From Myxococcus stipitatus (GTDB lineage Bacteria > Myxococcota > Myxococcia > Myxococcales > Myxococcaceae), in NCBI RefSeq assembly GCF_038561935.1, contig NZ_CP102770.1:8184001-8248000 (forward strand): a stretch of 64,000 nucleotides of DNA, read 5' to 3'. Position numbers and translations under genes: made by a program. A model generated the notes under the pieces. It was not told the DNA's origin. It made no database searches and was given only the letters and a program-made list of their open reading frames with translations. Of the stretch, positions 21,918 through 31,347 are shown one piece after another (the stretch's first letter is position 1; each line of letters opens with the position of its first letter).

Positions 21918-23741
21918 ATGTCCAACGGAGCGCCGCCGTCCTCGCGCGAAGCCCCGAAGGCTCGAGCGAGGCGCCGCGGATGGCGCCGCGTCCTGCCGTG
22001 GACGCTGGGGGCCTTCGTCGTCTTCGAGGTCCTCATCAACGTGCTGCTCAACGTGGGCTTCGTCTCCGGGCTGCTCAAGCGCGAGACGGAGCGGACCCGC
22101 ATCGAGTGGAGCAGCGGCTGGTGGCTGTGGCCCGGGCCCGTCCACCTGCGCGACTTCTCCGTGCTCCAGCGCGACGCCGCGACGCTGTGGCAGGTGAAGG
22201 CCGAGTCGGTCCGCGCGCAGGTCTCCCTCGTCCAGCTCCTGTCCCGGCGGGTGTCCGCCCACCAGGTCGTGGCGCAGGGCGTGCGCGCATGGGCCCGACC
22301 CGCGCCGCCGCTGGAGCAGCCGGTGACGCGTCCCCCCAGCGAGCACCCGTGGCAAATCATCCTGCGCGGCGTCGAGCTGGAGGACGTGCGCGAGCTGGCG
22401 TGGGAGCCGGTGCGCTATCTGGGAACTGGCAACGGACGTGGCTCGCTGCATGTCGTCGCGGGCCAGCGGCTCAACGTCGACCTGGAGGCGCTCCGCCTCG
22501 GTGATGGCCTCCTGGAGATGGGGGAGCGGCGCATGGGCCGGGTGAAGGAGCTCACCGCCGCCGTGAAGCTGGATATCCTCCAGCGCCCTCTGGGTGATGA
22601 GCCTCGGCACAAGCGCTTCGATGGGACGTTCGGCGTGAAGGCGGACGTCGACGACCTGGGCTGGGTGGGCGCCCTGCTGTCACGCGGGAAGGAGCCCCCC
22701 ATCCACCTGAGCCAGGGCGCGGGACAGGTGGACGCGGAGGTGCACGTGCGCGATGGCCACCTCGTGGAGGGCAGCCGGGTGGATGCGAGCGGCGCCGCGC
22801 TCGAGCTGAAGCTGGGCCCCGCTCGCGTGCGCGCGCCGTGGAGTGTGAAGGGCGCGATGACGGGCACCGAAGGACAGCTCCAGCTGCGCTTCGCGCCCGT
22901 CCACCTGGAGGGAGACCACGGCCGCGTGATGGAGATTCCAGAGGTCCAGCTCACCCTCCACGGCACCCCCTCCACACCGAGCGACACGCCGCGCGTGGGG
23001 TACTCCCTGCACGTGGCGAAGAGCCGCCCCGTGGACCTGAAGATGCTCAACGCGTGGATCGGCAACACCTTCCACGTGGAGTCGGGTCACGCGACGCTGG
23101 AGGGCACCGACACCTCGACCTCGAAGCAGGACTCCCAGGTGCGCCTGCACGCCGAGACGAACCTCGTGGAGGGGAAGTGGTCGGGGATTCGCGTCCTCGG
23201 GAAGACCCGCGCCGACGTCGACGCGCGGCGCGTGCAGTTTCAAGGCAAGGTCCTGGCGCTGGATGGCACCCGGCTCGACATCGACCACGTCTCCGCGGAC
23301 ACGAAGTACCAGCAGATTCGCGGGTGGAGCGGGAGCTTCCACCTGACCCGCGCGCGCTTGAATCTGGAGCCCGTGGAGCTGGAGGCGGACTTCACGGCGA
23401 CGTTCGCCAACTCGGCCCCGTTCGTCGCGATGCTCACCACGGAGAAGAAGCTGCCCCGGTTCCTCTCGCCCATGCTGGAGGCCAGGGACTGGCGCATCAC
23501 CGGCCATGCGCGCATGGGTGACGCCGGCCTCCAGCTTCGCGGGCTGCAGGCGAAGGCCGACGGACTGGAGATGGAGGGGCGCCTGGACACGGCGCGAGAC
23601 TCCACCCACGCGCTCCTCCTCGCGAAGACGGGAGGACTCACGGGCGCCGTCGAAATCGCGCCCGGCCGCAGCCAGGTCCAGCTGAAGGGCGCGCGGCGCT
23701 GGTACGAACAGCGGCTCGCCCAGCCCCCGGGCCAGGACTGA
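21918..23741 (+). CDS. AsmA-like / large periplasmic beta-rich membrane-anchored protein
   Basis: 607 residues. A basic N-terminus is followed by one membrane anchor (about 28-50) and then a long repetitive beta-rich region, with runs such as VDLEALRLGDGLLEMGERRM and LRGLQAKADGLEMEGRLD. This is the look of AsmA/YhdP/DUF748-type proteins that bridge the periplasm in lipid transport. The assignment is by overall character, not by a diagnostic motif. Start ATG 21918 follows GGGAGGGG; an upstream in-frame extension is an Arg-rich shadow over the HDAC-like gene. Confidence 0.65.
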   Translation: MSNGAPPSSREAPKARARRRGWRRVLPWTLGAFVVFEVLINVLLNVGFVSGLLKRETERTRIEWSSGWWLWPGPVHLRDFSVLQRDAATLWQVKAESVRAQVSLVQLLSRRVSAHQVVAQGVRAWARPAPPLEQPVTRPPSEHPWQIILRGVELEDVRELAWEPVRYLGTGNGRGSLHVVAGQRLNVDLEALRLGDGLLEMGERRMGRVKELTAAVKLDILQRPLGDEPRHKRFDGTFGVKADVDDLGWVGALLSRGKEPPIHLSQGAGQVDAEVHVRDGHLVEGSRVDASGAALELKLGPARVRAPWSVKGAMTGTEGQLQLRFAPVHLEGDHGRVMEIPEVQLTLHGTPSTPSDTPRVGYSLHVAKSRPVDLKMLNAWIGNTFHVESGHATLEGTDTSTSKQDSQVRLHAETNLVEGKWSGIRVLGKTRADVDARRVQFQGKVLALDGTRLDIDHVSADTKYQQIRGWSGSFHLTRARLNLEPVELEADFTATFANSAPFVAMLTTEKKLPRFLSPMLEARDWRITGHARMGDAGLQLRGLQAKADGLEMEGRLDTARDSTHALLLAKTGGLTGAVEIAPGRSQVQLKGARRWYEQRLAQPPGQD

Positions 23742-23762
23742 ATCGCCGCCCTTCGCTTCGGC

Positions 23763-25055
23763 TCAGGAGGAAGGCTTCGGGGGCCCCGGCTCGTTCATCT
23801 CGCGCTCCTCCGTGGAGGCCTGTGCGTCGTGCGACAGACCCAGCATGAAGGCGAAGAGCAGCCCCATCACCAGCTGCAACGCCACGAGGAGCAGGTCGAA
23901 CGCGCGAGCATCACTCCCCTGCCCCGGGACGCCGAGGAACGCCAGGATGGCCCGCGTGCCGATGAAGCCCGGCGCGAGCTGGAGCAGGCCGGGCATGATG
24001 ACGGTCGACGAGAGCCGGTCCGGCATGCGGCCATAGAGCTGCCCCACCACGCCCAGCACGAACGCGGAGACGAGCGGACTGCCCTTGTCGCCCAGCACGA
24101 CCTTGGTCAGCTCCTGGACGCCCCAGGCCAGCAGCACCGCGCCGACAATCCACGGCATGTCCTTCCGTCGGGCCGTCATGCACACCGACAGGGCCAGGCC
24201 CCCCACCGCGATGATGAGGAAGCGCAGCGGATACGGCAGCGCGTGTGCCTCCAACTGGGTGGGGAACGGCAGGAAGAACGTCCAGAGCGTGGCCGCCGCG
24301 GTGATGCCCACGCCGAGCATCAGGAAGCGCAGCAGGCCGTAGGTGAGCCGGGTGATGCCCGCCTCCACGGACTCACCCACCAGCTCCGCCGCCGCGAGCG
24401 TCACCACCATCGCGGGCACCAACAGCGTGATGCCTCCGAAGAGCGCGCGCGGCGCATCGAAGGGCGGGAGCACGAACGTCAGCAGGAAGGCCACCAACGT
24501 CCCCAGGAACGCCGCGACGAAGCTCTTCTGCAGGTCCACGCGCAGCGACTTGAGCGTGCCGAAGTGGATGATGCCCGCGAGAAAGCCCACCCCGAAGCCC
24601 GCCACCAGCTCCCAGAGCGAGCCGCCCACGCGCACGGCGACCGCGCCTCCGTAGACGGCATACGCCAGGAAGACGAGCCACTCGGGCCGGTCGCGCCTGG
24701 GCGCCATGATGCGGTCCAGCTCCGCGCGGGCCTGCGCCACGGTGACCTGCTTCTTCTCGATGGCCGAGGACAACAGCAGCAAGCCCGCGGAGCGCCGCAG
24801 GTTCCAGTGGGGATTGAAGGGCAGCCGGCGGAAGTCGACGCGCCGCTTCGCTCCCGTGCGCGACTCCGTCAGCGCGAGCGTCTGGAGCGTGAAGACGTCC
24901 ACCTCCACGCCCCAGGCACGCGCCGCGCGCCGCACCCGGCTCTCGACGCCGAACGCGGGGACGTACGCCAGATGCAGCGCCCGCGCGAGGTCCAGCAACA
25001 GGTCCACCGTGGCATTGTCGGCCGGCGCCGCCGCGGGCCCCGCTCCCTCGCTCAT
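23763..25055 (-). CDS. Threonine/serine exporter family protein (ThrE)
   Basis: 430 residues. The N-terminal soluble half has DLLLDLARALHLAYVPAFGVE, RRVDFRRLPFNPHW and HWNLRRSAGLLLL. About 8-10 membrane helices follow in two blocks, with a conserved PxxxxxGxxxxxxxR feature near IMPGLLQLAPGFIGTRA. The fused two-part form matches actinobacterial ThrE, which exports Thr/Ser. The start ATG 25055 is preceded by GGAGGG; upstream in-frame codons lack support. It ends 21 bp from the AsmA-like gene, convergently. Confidence 0.88.
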   Translation of the reverse strand: MSEGAGPAAAPADNATVDLLLDLARALHLAYVPAFGVESRVRRAARAWGVEVDVFTLQTLALTESRTGAKRRVDFRRLPFNPHWNLRRSAGLLLLSSAIEKKQVTVAQARAELDRIMAPRRDRPEWLVFLAYAVYGGAVAVRVGGSLWELVAGFGVGFLAGIIHFGTLKSLRVDLQKSFVAAFLGTLVAFLLTFVLPPFDAPRALFGGITLLVPAMVVTLAAAELVGESVEAGITRLTYGLLRFLMLGVGITAAATLWTFFLPFPTQLEAHALPYPLRFLIIAVGGLALSVCMTARRKDMPWIVGAVLLAWGVQELTKVVLGDKGSPLVSAFVLGVVGQLYGRMPDRLSSTVIMPGLLQLAPGFIGTRAILAFLGVPGQGSDARAFDLLLVALQLVMGLLFAFMLGLSHDAQASTEEREMNEPGPPKPSS

Positions 25056-25290
25056 GGCGTGCCGCCCTCCGGGCGAGCGCTCCCCTCGACGAAGCCGCGC
25101 TCCGACGGGGAGGTGGAGACGCACGCACGCCCCAGGAACCCGCCCACCAGGGCGGCCACCTGTCTCAAGGCCATCACCCTGGCGCCGCGAGCCAGACGGC
25201 CCGGCCCTCGGCCCGCCCTCCCGCCTGCCCCACCTTGCCCGCCAGTGCCACCACCTCTACCCGTATTGAACATTCATGCCGGGGGACTCG

Positions 25291-26790
25291 ATGGTCGCCA
25301 AGAAGAAGGAAGCCAGGAAGCAGCCCAACATCCTCGTCATCTTCGGGGATGACATCGGCTACTGGAACGTGAGCGCCTACAACCTCGGAGCCATGGGCTA
25401 CCGCACGCCCAACATCGACCGGCTCGCGAAGGAAGGCGCGCTCTTCACCGACTACTACGCGCAGCAGAGCTGCACGGCGGGACGCGCGGCCTTCATCACC
25501 GGGCAGTGTCCCTTCCGCACCGGCCTCACCAAGGTCGGCATGCCGGGCGCGAAAGTGGGCCTCCAGCCCGAGGACCCCACCATCGCCGACCTGCTCAAGG
25601 CCCGCGGCTACATGACGGCCCAGTTCGGGAAGAACCACCTGGGCGACCGCGACGAGTTCCTGCCCACCGTGCACGGCTTCGACGAGTTCTTCGGCAACCT
25701 CTACCACCTCAACGCGGAGGAGGAGCCAGAGAACCCGGACTATCCCAAGGACCCCGCCTTCAAGAAGCGCTTCGGGCCTCGGGGCGTGCTGCGCTGCAAG
25801 TCGGACGGCAAGGGCGGGCAGACGGTGGAGGACACGGGCCCGCTCACGAAGAAGCGCATGGAGACGGTGGACGAGGAGTTCCTCGGCGCGGCCATGGACT
25901 ACCTGGAGCGCGCGAAGAAGGCCGACCAGCCCTTCTTCATGTGGTTCAACACCACGCGCATGCACATCCACACGCACCTGAAGCCCGAGTCACGCGGCAA
26001 GACGGGCCTGGGGCTGTACCCGGATGGCATGGTCGAGCACGACGCGCAGGTGGGGCAGCTGCTCGACAAGCTCGAGGAGCTGGGGCTCTCCGAGGACACG
26101 ATTGTCGTCTACACCACGGACAACGGCGCGATGACGTGCATGTGGCCCGACGGCGGCATGACGCCCTTCCGAGGCGAGAAGGACACGAACTGGGAAGGCG
26201 CCTTCCGCGCGCCGTGTGTCGTGCGCTGGCCCGGCGTCATCGAGCCCGGCACGCAGTTCAACGACCTGTTCTCCTCGGAGGACTGGCTGCCCACGTTCCT
26301 CGCCGCGGCGGGGGACCCGGACATCGTGGAGAAGTGCAAGCGCGGCCACGACGCGAACGGCAAGCACTTCAAGGTCCACCTGGATGGGTACGACCAGACG
26401 GCGTTCCTCTCGGGCAAGGGCCCCTCGGAGCGCGTGCAGTTCTTCTACTTCGGCGACGACGGGGAGCTGGTCGCGGTGCGCCACGGGCGCATGAAGCTCG
26501 TCTTCGCGGAGCAGAACGCGAAGGGCATCGAGGCCTGGGGTGAGCCCTTCACCTTCCGCCGCGCGCCGCTCGCCTTCGACCTGCGCGCCGACCCGCTGGA
26601 GCGCTCGCAGGACGCGGTGGGTTATCAGGCGTGGCTCATCGACCATGCGTTCTACTTCGTGCCCGCGCAGCAGGCCGTGGCCCGGTTCCTGTCGACGTTC
26701 CGCGAGTTCCCGCCTCGCCAGCGCCCGTCCAGCTTCTCCGTGGACCAGGTCGTGGAGAAGCTCGAGTCGGCGCCGTCGGGCCTGCACTGA
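25291..26790 (+). CDS. Arylsulfatase family protein (CTAGR active-site motif)
   Basis: 499 residues of the sulfatase/alkaline phosphatase fold. NILVIFGDDIGYWN supplies two metal Asp (D20, D21). SCTAGRAAFITG carries the formylglycine-forming C61 in a CxAxR version of the usual CxPxR. QFGKNHLGD and VYTTDNGA supply further site residues. It has no signal peptide, so it is probably cytoplasmic unless the start is misjudged. It needs a formylglycine-generating enzyme, which is not in this window. ATG 25291 has GGGGGA at 5-nt spacing; ATG 25276 in frame lacks a Shine-Dalgarno. Confidence 0.88.
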   Translation: MVAKKKEARKQPNILVIFGDDIGYWNVSAYNLGAMGYRTPNIDRLAKEGALFTDYYAQQSCTAGRAAFITGQCPFRTGLTKVGMPGAKVGLQPEDPTIADLLKARGYMTAQFGKNHLGDRDEFLPTVHGFDEFFGNLYHLNAEEEPENPDYPKDPAFKKRFGPRGVLRCKSDGKGGQTVEDTGPLTKKRMETVDEEFLGAAMDYLERAKKADQPFFMWFNTTRMHIHTHLKPESRGKTGLGLYPDGMVEHDAQVGQLLDKLEELGLSEDTIVVYTTDNGAMTCMWPDGGMTPFRGEKDTNWEGAFRAPCVVRWPGVIEPGTQFNDLFSSEDWLPTFLAAAGDPDIVEKCKRGHDANGKHFKVHLDGYDQTAFLSGKGPSERVQFFYFGDDGELVAVRHGRMKLVFAEQNAKGIEAWGEPFTFRRAPLAFDLRADPLERSQDAVGYQAWLIDHAFYFVPAQQAVARFLSTFREFPPRQRPSSFSVDQVVEKLESAPSGLH

Positions 26791-26808
26791 GCGGCACGGC
26801 TTCAAGGT

Positions 26809-26841
26809 GGACCCACGCGGCGCCCCAGGGCCCGTGGGTCC
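26809..26841 (+). terminator. Hairpin after the sulfatase gene
   Basis: GGACCCACG (26809-26817) pairs perfectly with CGTGGGTCC (26833-26841), 19 bp beyond the stop codon. There is no T-run, which is common in very GC-rich genomes. Confidence 0.45.
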
Positions 26842-27017
26842 GCCTCGCTTGCGTGCCCTCTTCAACAGCACAGGGGCCAGCGCACGCCACTCGACCCTGG
26901 GAGGTGTCCGGGGGTCTTCGTCACGGGCGAAGCCCCTGACGAGGCCATGGATTTGTGTCCCCGTTCCGGCGACAACCGTGCGAGAAGCAGCCACACAGCC
27001 AGGAGGACGGAGACACC

Positions 27018-27779
27018 ATGGCGGAGATGAGCTACCGGACGGCGCTGGTCACAGGTGCCTCGAGCGGCCTCGGCAGGGGCCTCGCGCTGTGGTTGGCCAA
27101 GCGGGGCATCCGAGTGTTCGCCGGGGGACGCCGCATGCCGCAGCTCCAGGCGCTCGCCGCCGAGGCCCAGGCCGCGGGGGCGACGGTGGAGCCGGTGGAG
27201 ATGGACGTCACGCAGGTGGAGCCCACGCGGGAGCGGCTGCTCGCGCTCGACTCGGAGTGTGGCGGGCTGGACCTCGTCATCGCCAACGCGGGTGTCGGCG
27301 GTGTCACGCATGGGCGGCGGATGGAGTGGGACCCCGTTCGCGCCATCATCGACACCAACGTCACCGGTGCCGCGGCCACGCTGACGGCCGTGTTGCCGCT
27401 CATGGTGGAGCGGCGGCGAGGCCACCTGGTGGGCATCTCCAGCCTCGCGGCGCACCGAGGGCTCGCGGGCCACGCGGCGTATTCCGCGTCCAAGGCGTTC
27501 CTCGCCACGTTCCTGGAGAGCCTGCGCGTGGACCTGAGCAACACGGGCGTGCGGGTCACGTGTGTGTTCCCGGGCTTCGTGAAGAGCGAGATGACCGCCA
27601 ACAACGCCTTCCCCATGCCCTTCCTGATGGAGACGGAGGCGGCCGTGGAGCTGATGGGCACGGGCATCCTCCGCGGTGAGACGGAGCTGTCCTTCCCGTG
27701 GCAGCTCGCCCTGCCCTCGCGGCTGGCGAAGGTGCTGCCCAATCCGATTTTCGACGCCGCCGCCCGACGGCTGCGCTGA
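27018..27779 (+). CDS. Short-chain dehydrogenase/reductase
   Basis: 253 residues, classical SDR. VTGASSGLGRG is at residues 11-21, ANAGVGG follows, the Ser lies in GISSLAAHRG, and Y155-x3-K159 (YSASK) completes the site. Start ATG 27018 follows AGGAGG at 27001-27006. It resembles the DltE/YqjQ-like SDRs that act on acyl or keto substrates, but the C-terminus does not settle the substrate. pyrF follows after 27 bp, possibly co-transcribed. Confidence 0.9.
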   Translation: MAEMSYRTALVTGASSGLGRGLALWLAKRGIRVFAGGRRMPQLQALAAEAQAAGATVEPVEMDVTQVEPTRERLLALDSECGGLDLVIANAGVGGVTHGRRMEWDPVRAIIDTNVTGAAATLTAVLPLMVERRRGHLVGISSLAAHRGLAGHAAYSASKAFLATFLESLRVDLSNTGVRVTCVFPGFVKSEMTANNAFPMPFLMETEAAVELMGTGILRGETELSFPWQLALPSRLAKVLPNPIFDAAARRLR

Positions 27780-27806
27780 CCTTTCCCCTGCCCAGGAGAT
27801 GGAACG

Positions 27807-28661
27807 GTGACGTCCCCTCAGCCCTTTGCCCAGCGCTTCGCCCGGCTCGCCGATGAGCGCTCCCCGTTCTGTCTCGGCGTCGACCCGTCGAGAGATTTGC
27901 TGTCCAAGTGGGGACTGCCTGATACCGCGAAGGGCCTGGCGGACTTCTGCGAGCGCATCGCGGACGCGGCCGGTGAGCGCGTCGCGGTGGTGAAGCCGCA
28001 GAGCGCCTTCTTCGAGCGCCACGGCCCCGAGGGCCTCCAGGTGCTCCAGTCGCTGATGAAGCGCTTCAAGGCCGCGGGCACGCTCGCGCTGCTGGACGTG
28101 AAGCGCGGGGACATCGGCTCCACGATGGATGCCTATGCCGAGACGGTGTTCGGCGCGGGCAGCCCCTACGACGCGGATGCTGCGACCTTCACGGCCTACC
28201 TGGGATTGGGCGCGCTGATGAAGACGATGGAGCGGGCCCGGGCGTCGGGGGCCTGTGCGTTCATCGTGGTGCGCTCGTCGAACCCGGAGGGGACGTCGCT
28301 CCAGACCTCCACGGGCGCGGATGGGCGCGGGGTGGCGCAGGCGCTGGCGGACGGGCTGCGGGAGTTCAACGAGAAGTCGGGCCCGGGCGTGCTGCCCGCG
28401 GGCGCGGTGATGGGCGCCACGCTGCCCGACTCGGACCGGGGTGTCGTCGAGCGACTGGGCGGCGCGCTCATGCTCACGCCTGGAATCGGCGCGCAGGGCG
28501 CGGGCTTCGACGACCTCAAGCGCCTGTTCGCCGGACGCGAGGCCCAGGTCATCCCCACCGCCACGCGCTCCGTGCTCGAGGCGGGGCCGGACCTCGCGTC
28601 GCTGCGCTCCGCCATTGAGCGCCACGTGGAGCCCGCGCGCCGCTTCCGCTTGGGGGCCTGA
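27807..28661 (+). CDS. pyrF: Orotidine-5'-phosphate decarboxylase, type 2
   Basis: The last step of UMP synthesis: OMP to UMP plus CO2. 284 residues, the longer (type 2, mycobacterial-like) branch. The catalytic Asp-Lys-Asp array is in LLDVKRGDIGST (D97, K99, D102). The phosphate-binding TPGIGAQGAG segment and the N-terminal FCLGVDPS are both present. GTG start 27807 with AGGAGA about 8 nt upstream. A large bidirectional hairpin follows the stop. Confidence 0.95.
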   Translation: MTSPQPFAQRFARLADERSPFCLGVDPSRDLLSKWGLPDTAKGLADFCERIADAAGERVAVVKPQSAFFERHGPEGLQVLQSLMKRFKAAGTLALLDVKRGDIGSTMDAYAETVFGAGSPYDADAATFTAYLGLGALMKTMERARASGACAFIVVRSSNPEGTSLQTSTGADGRGVAQALADGLREFNEKSGPGVLPAGAVMGATLPDSDRGVVERLGGALMLTPGIGAQGAGFDDLKRLFAGREAQVIPTATRSVLEAGPDLASLRSAIERHVEPARRFRLGA

Positions 28662-28729
28662 GCCCCCGCTCCCAATGAATCGGGCCCCGCGACCTCTCCA
28701 GGGAGAGGCACACGGGGCCCGAGGGGCTC
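28660..28729. terminator. Nested bidirectional terminator between pyrF and the PBP1A gene
   Basis: Three concentric stems: GAGCCCC/GGGGCTC (28660-28666 with 28723-28729), TCGGGCCCCG/CGGGGCCCGA (28680-28689 with 28713-28722, 10 bp perfect), and an inner CCTCTC/GAGAGG. It sits between two convergent genes. Confidence 0.7.
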
Positions 28730-28744
28730 ACACCGACGGGCGCG

Positions 28745-31315
28745 CTACTGCGCGCCCATCATGAACTGGTCCACGTCGACGGTGTTCTTGTCGGGCACGG
28801 CGTCCTTCGGCTCGGTGCCCTTCTTGAAGAACATCAGCTCGGAGTTCTTCGAGCCCGCGGGGGCAATCTTCCCCGTCTTCTTGTCGATGTGCAGCCGCAC
28901 CAGGTCCATCGACTGCCACGGGAAGAACTCCGACTGCGGCCGGCCCTCCAGCCCGCGCTTCATGTAGTTGAGCCAGATGGGCAGCGCCGCGCGGCCGCCC
29001 GTCTCGTAGCGACCGAGCGGATGCGGGTTCAAGTCGTAGCCCACCCACGCCACCGTCACCAGGTCGCGCGTGTACGCGGCGAACCACGCATCGAACGAGT
29101 CGTTCGTCGTTCCCGTCTTGCCCGCCGCGGGCTTGCCCAGGCGCGTGGCCGGGCCACCCGTGCCCTGCTGCACCACCCCGCGCAGGAGGTGCGTGAGGAT
29201 GAAGCCCACCTCGGGGCTCATCACCTGCTCCCCCGGCTCGAACAGGCGCGCGTAGCCCGCGGCCACGCGGTCCTGGAGCGGCGCCCACGCGTCGTCGAAG
29301 GCCGTGTGGTCCTCCAGCGTGCGGCCCCAGCGGTCCTCCACCTTGCGCACGAAGTACGTGGGCTTCTTGCGGCCGTAGCGGTTGAACGTCGCGTAGGCGT
29401 TGGCCAGGTCCACCGGGTACACACAGGACGAGCCGAGCGCCGCGGAGAAGTCCATGTTCATGGGCGTGGTGATGCCCAGCTTCGTGCTCCACGCCGCCAT
29501 GTTCTTCACGCCCACCGCGCCGAACGTCTTCACCGCGGGGATGTTCATCGAGTTCACGAGCGCGGTGCGCAGGAGCACGTCCCCCACGAACTCCTCGCTG
29601 TAGTTCTCCGGCTTCCACGACACCTTGTTGTCCGGGTCGTGCTCGACGATGGGCGAGTCCACGATGATGGTGGCCTCCGTCCAGTTGAGCTGCTCCAGCG
29701 CCGCCGAGTACACGAACGGCTTGAACGCGCTGCCCGGCTGACGGCACGCCTGGAAGGCGCGGTTGAACTCGTTGTCGTCGAAGTCGTACCCGCCCACCAT
29801 CGCCGTGAGGTACTGGCGATGCGGGTCCACGGAGACGAGCGCGCTCTGGGCCTCGGGGGTCTGCTCCAGCCGGAAGAGCTTCACGCCCTCGTCCGGGATG
29901 TCCGCCGCCAGCCCCTTGTCCCACTGCTCCTTGTCGTCCGTGAGGTCCTTCTTCGTCACGTGGCGCACCACGACGAGGTCGCCCACCGCGATGGCCCGCT
30001 TCACCGACGAAATCATCATCGCCGGGTAGTAGCCCTCCGGGTTCACCTTGCGCGCCCAGCGCATGCCCAGCAGCGGCAGCCGCGCCGCGTGCGGGCCCAC
30101 CTGGATGTCCGCGCCCTTCCCGTCCGAGTCGATGGCGGTGACGGCGGCCACGTACAAGCGGCCCTCCACCAGGGCCTCCTTGCCCATGGCCCGCTTCGCC
30201 CGCTCGATGAAGGCCTTGAGCGCCTCCGGCCCCAGCTGCTGCACCGGCCCACGCCACCCCTGGCGCTTGTCCAGTGACAAGAGGCCGTCCATCACCGCGT
30301 CCTGCGCGGCGCGCTGGCGCTCGCTGTCCATGGTGGTGAAGACCTTGAGGCCCTCCTTGAGCAGCGCGGGGTTGCCGTAGCGGTCCACCACGTCCTTGCG
30401 CACCTGCTCGACGAAGTACGGCGCGAACTCGTGGAACACGTCCTCCACGGGGTACACGTTCACCGGCTCCGCGTTGGCCGCGTCGTGCTCGGCCTGGGAA
30501 ATCATCCCTTCGGTCAGCATGCGGCGCAGCACGTACGCGCGGCGCTTGCGAGCCGCGTCCGGACGCAGGAACGGCGAGTAGCGGCTGGGCGCCTGCGGCA
30601 GACCCGCGATGAGCGTCATCTCGCCCAGGGTCAGGTCGCGCACGTCCTTGCGGTAGTAGTTCTCCGCCGCGCTCTGCACGCCGTAGCTGTGGTGCCCGAG
30701 GAAGACGTTGTTCAGGTAGAGGTAGAGAATCTCCTCCTTCGTCAGCGCCTCCTCCAGCCGCCGGGCGAGGATGGCCTCGCGAATCTTGCGCTTGAGCGTC
30801 TTCGCGGTGGCGGACTTGTAGCCCTCCGCGGAGATGAGCACCGCCTTCGCCGTCTGCTGCGTCAGCGTGGAGCCACCCTGGATGCCGCCGGAGCGCAGGC
30901 CCAGCTTCGCGCCAATGGTCTTGAAGGCCGCGCGCGCGGTGCCCAGCACGTCCACGCCGAAGTGGTCGAAGAAGCTGGAGTCCTCGCTGGCGATGAACGC
31001 CTGCACCAGGCGCTTCGGAATCCGCTCGTAGGGCACCACCTTGCGGCGCTCGTTGTAGAACTCGCCCGCGAGCACCGCGTCGTCGGTGTAGACCTCGGTG
31101 ACGATGGGGGGCCAGTACTCATCCACCTTGGGGATGGCCGGCAGCCCTTCGGCGTACACGTAGTACAGGCCCACCAGGCCCAGCATGGCCGCCGTGCCGC
31201 CCGTCAGCGCCAGCCAGCCGCCCAGCTTCAGCAGCACCTTCCACCATCGCGTGGGGGCAACCCCCTCCAGCACCAGCTTCGAGCGGCCGCGGTCAGTCGT
31301 CTTGGAGTCGGACAT
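28745..31315 (-). CDS. Penicillin-binding protein 1A (bifunctional transglycosylase/transpeptidase)
   Basis: 856 residues, a class A PBP building peptidoglycan. N-terminal membrane anchor about 33-54. The GT51 glycosyltransferase shows EDSSFFDHFG (catalytic E111), GGSTLTQQ and the KRKIREAILARRLE stretch. The transpeptidase shows S529-x2-K532 (RQPGSAFKPF), an SMN triplet and K733-T-G (GKTGTTND). An intervening OB-like domain of about 130 residues lies between, as in PBP1A/MrcA. All catalytic residues are present. A GAGGT lies upstream of ATG 31315. Confidence 0.95.
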   Translation of the reverse strand: MSDSKTTDRGRSKLVLEGVAPTRWWKVLLKLGGWLALTGGTAAMLGLVGLYYVYAEGLPAIPKVDEYWPPIVTEVYTDDAVLAGEFYNERRKVVPYERIPKRLVQAFIASEDSSFFDHFGVDVLGTARAAFKTIGAKLGLRSGGIQGGSTLTQQTAKAVLISAEGYKSATAKTLKRKIREAILARRLEEALTKEEILYLYLNNVFLGHHSYGVQSAAENYYRKDVRDLTLGEMTLIAGLPQAPSRYSPFLRPDAARKRRAYVLRRMLTEGMISQAEHDAANAEPVNVYPVEDVFHEFAPYFVEQVRKDVVDRYGNPALLKEGLKVFTTMDSERQRAAQDAVMDGLLSLDKRQGWRGPVQQLGPEALKAFIERAKRAMGKEALVEGRLYVAAVTAIDSDGKGADIQVGPHAARLPLLGMRWARKVNPEGYYPAMMISSVKRAIAVGDLVVVRHVTKKDLTDDKEQWDKGLAADIPDEGVKLFRLEQTPEAQSALVSVDPHRQYLTAMVGGYDFDDNEFNRAFQACRQPGSAFKPFVYSAALEQLNWTEATIIVDSPIVEHDPDNKVSWKPENYSEEFVGDVLLRTALVNSMNIPAVKTFGAVGVKNMAAWSTKLGITTPMNMDFSAALGSSCVYPVDLANAYATFNRYGRKKPTYFVRKVEDRWGRTLEDHTAFDDAWAPLQDRVAAGYARLFEPGEQVMSPEVGFILTHLLRGVVQQGTGGPATRLGKPAAGKTGTTNDSFDAWFAAYTRDLVTVAWVGYDLNPHPLGRYETGGRAALPIWLNYMKRGLEGRPQSEFFPWQSMDLVRLHIDKKTGKIAPAGSKNSELMFFKKGTEPKDAVPDKNTVDVDQFMMGAQ

Positions 31316-31347
31316 ACGTGTGTTGAAACCTCGCGGGCGACGGGTCC

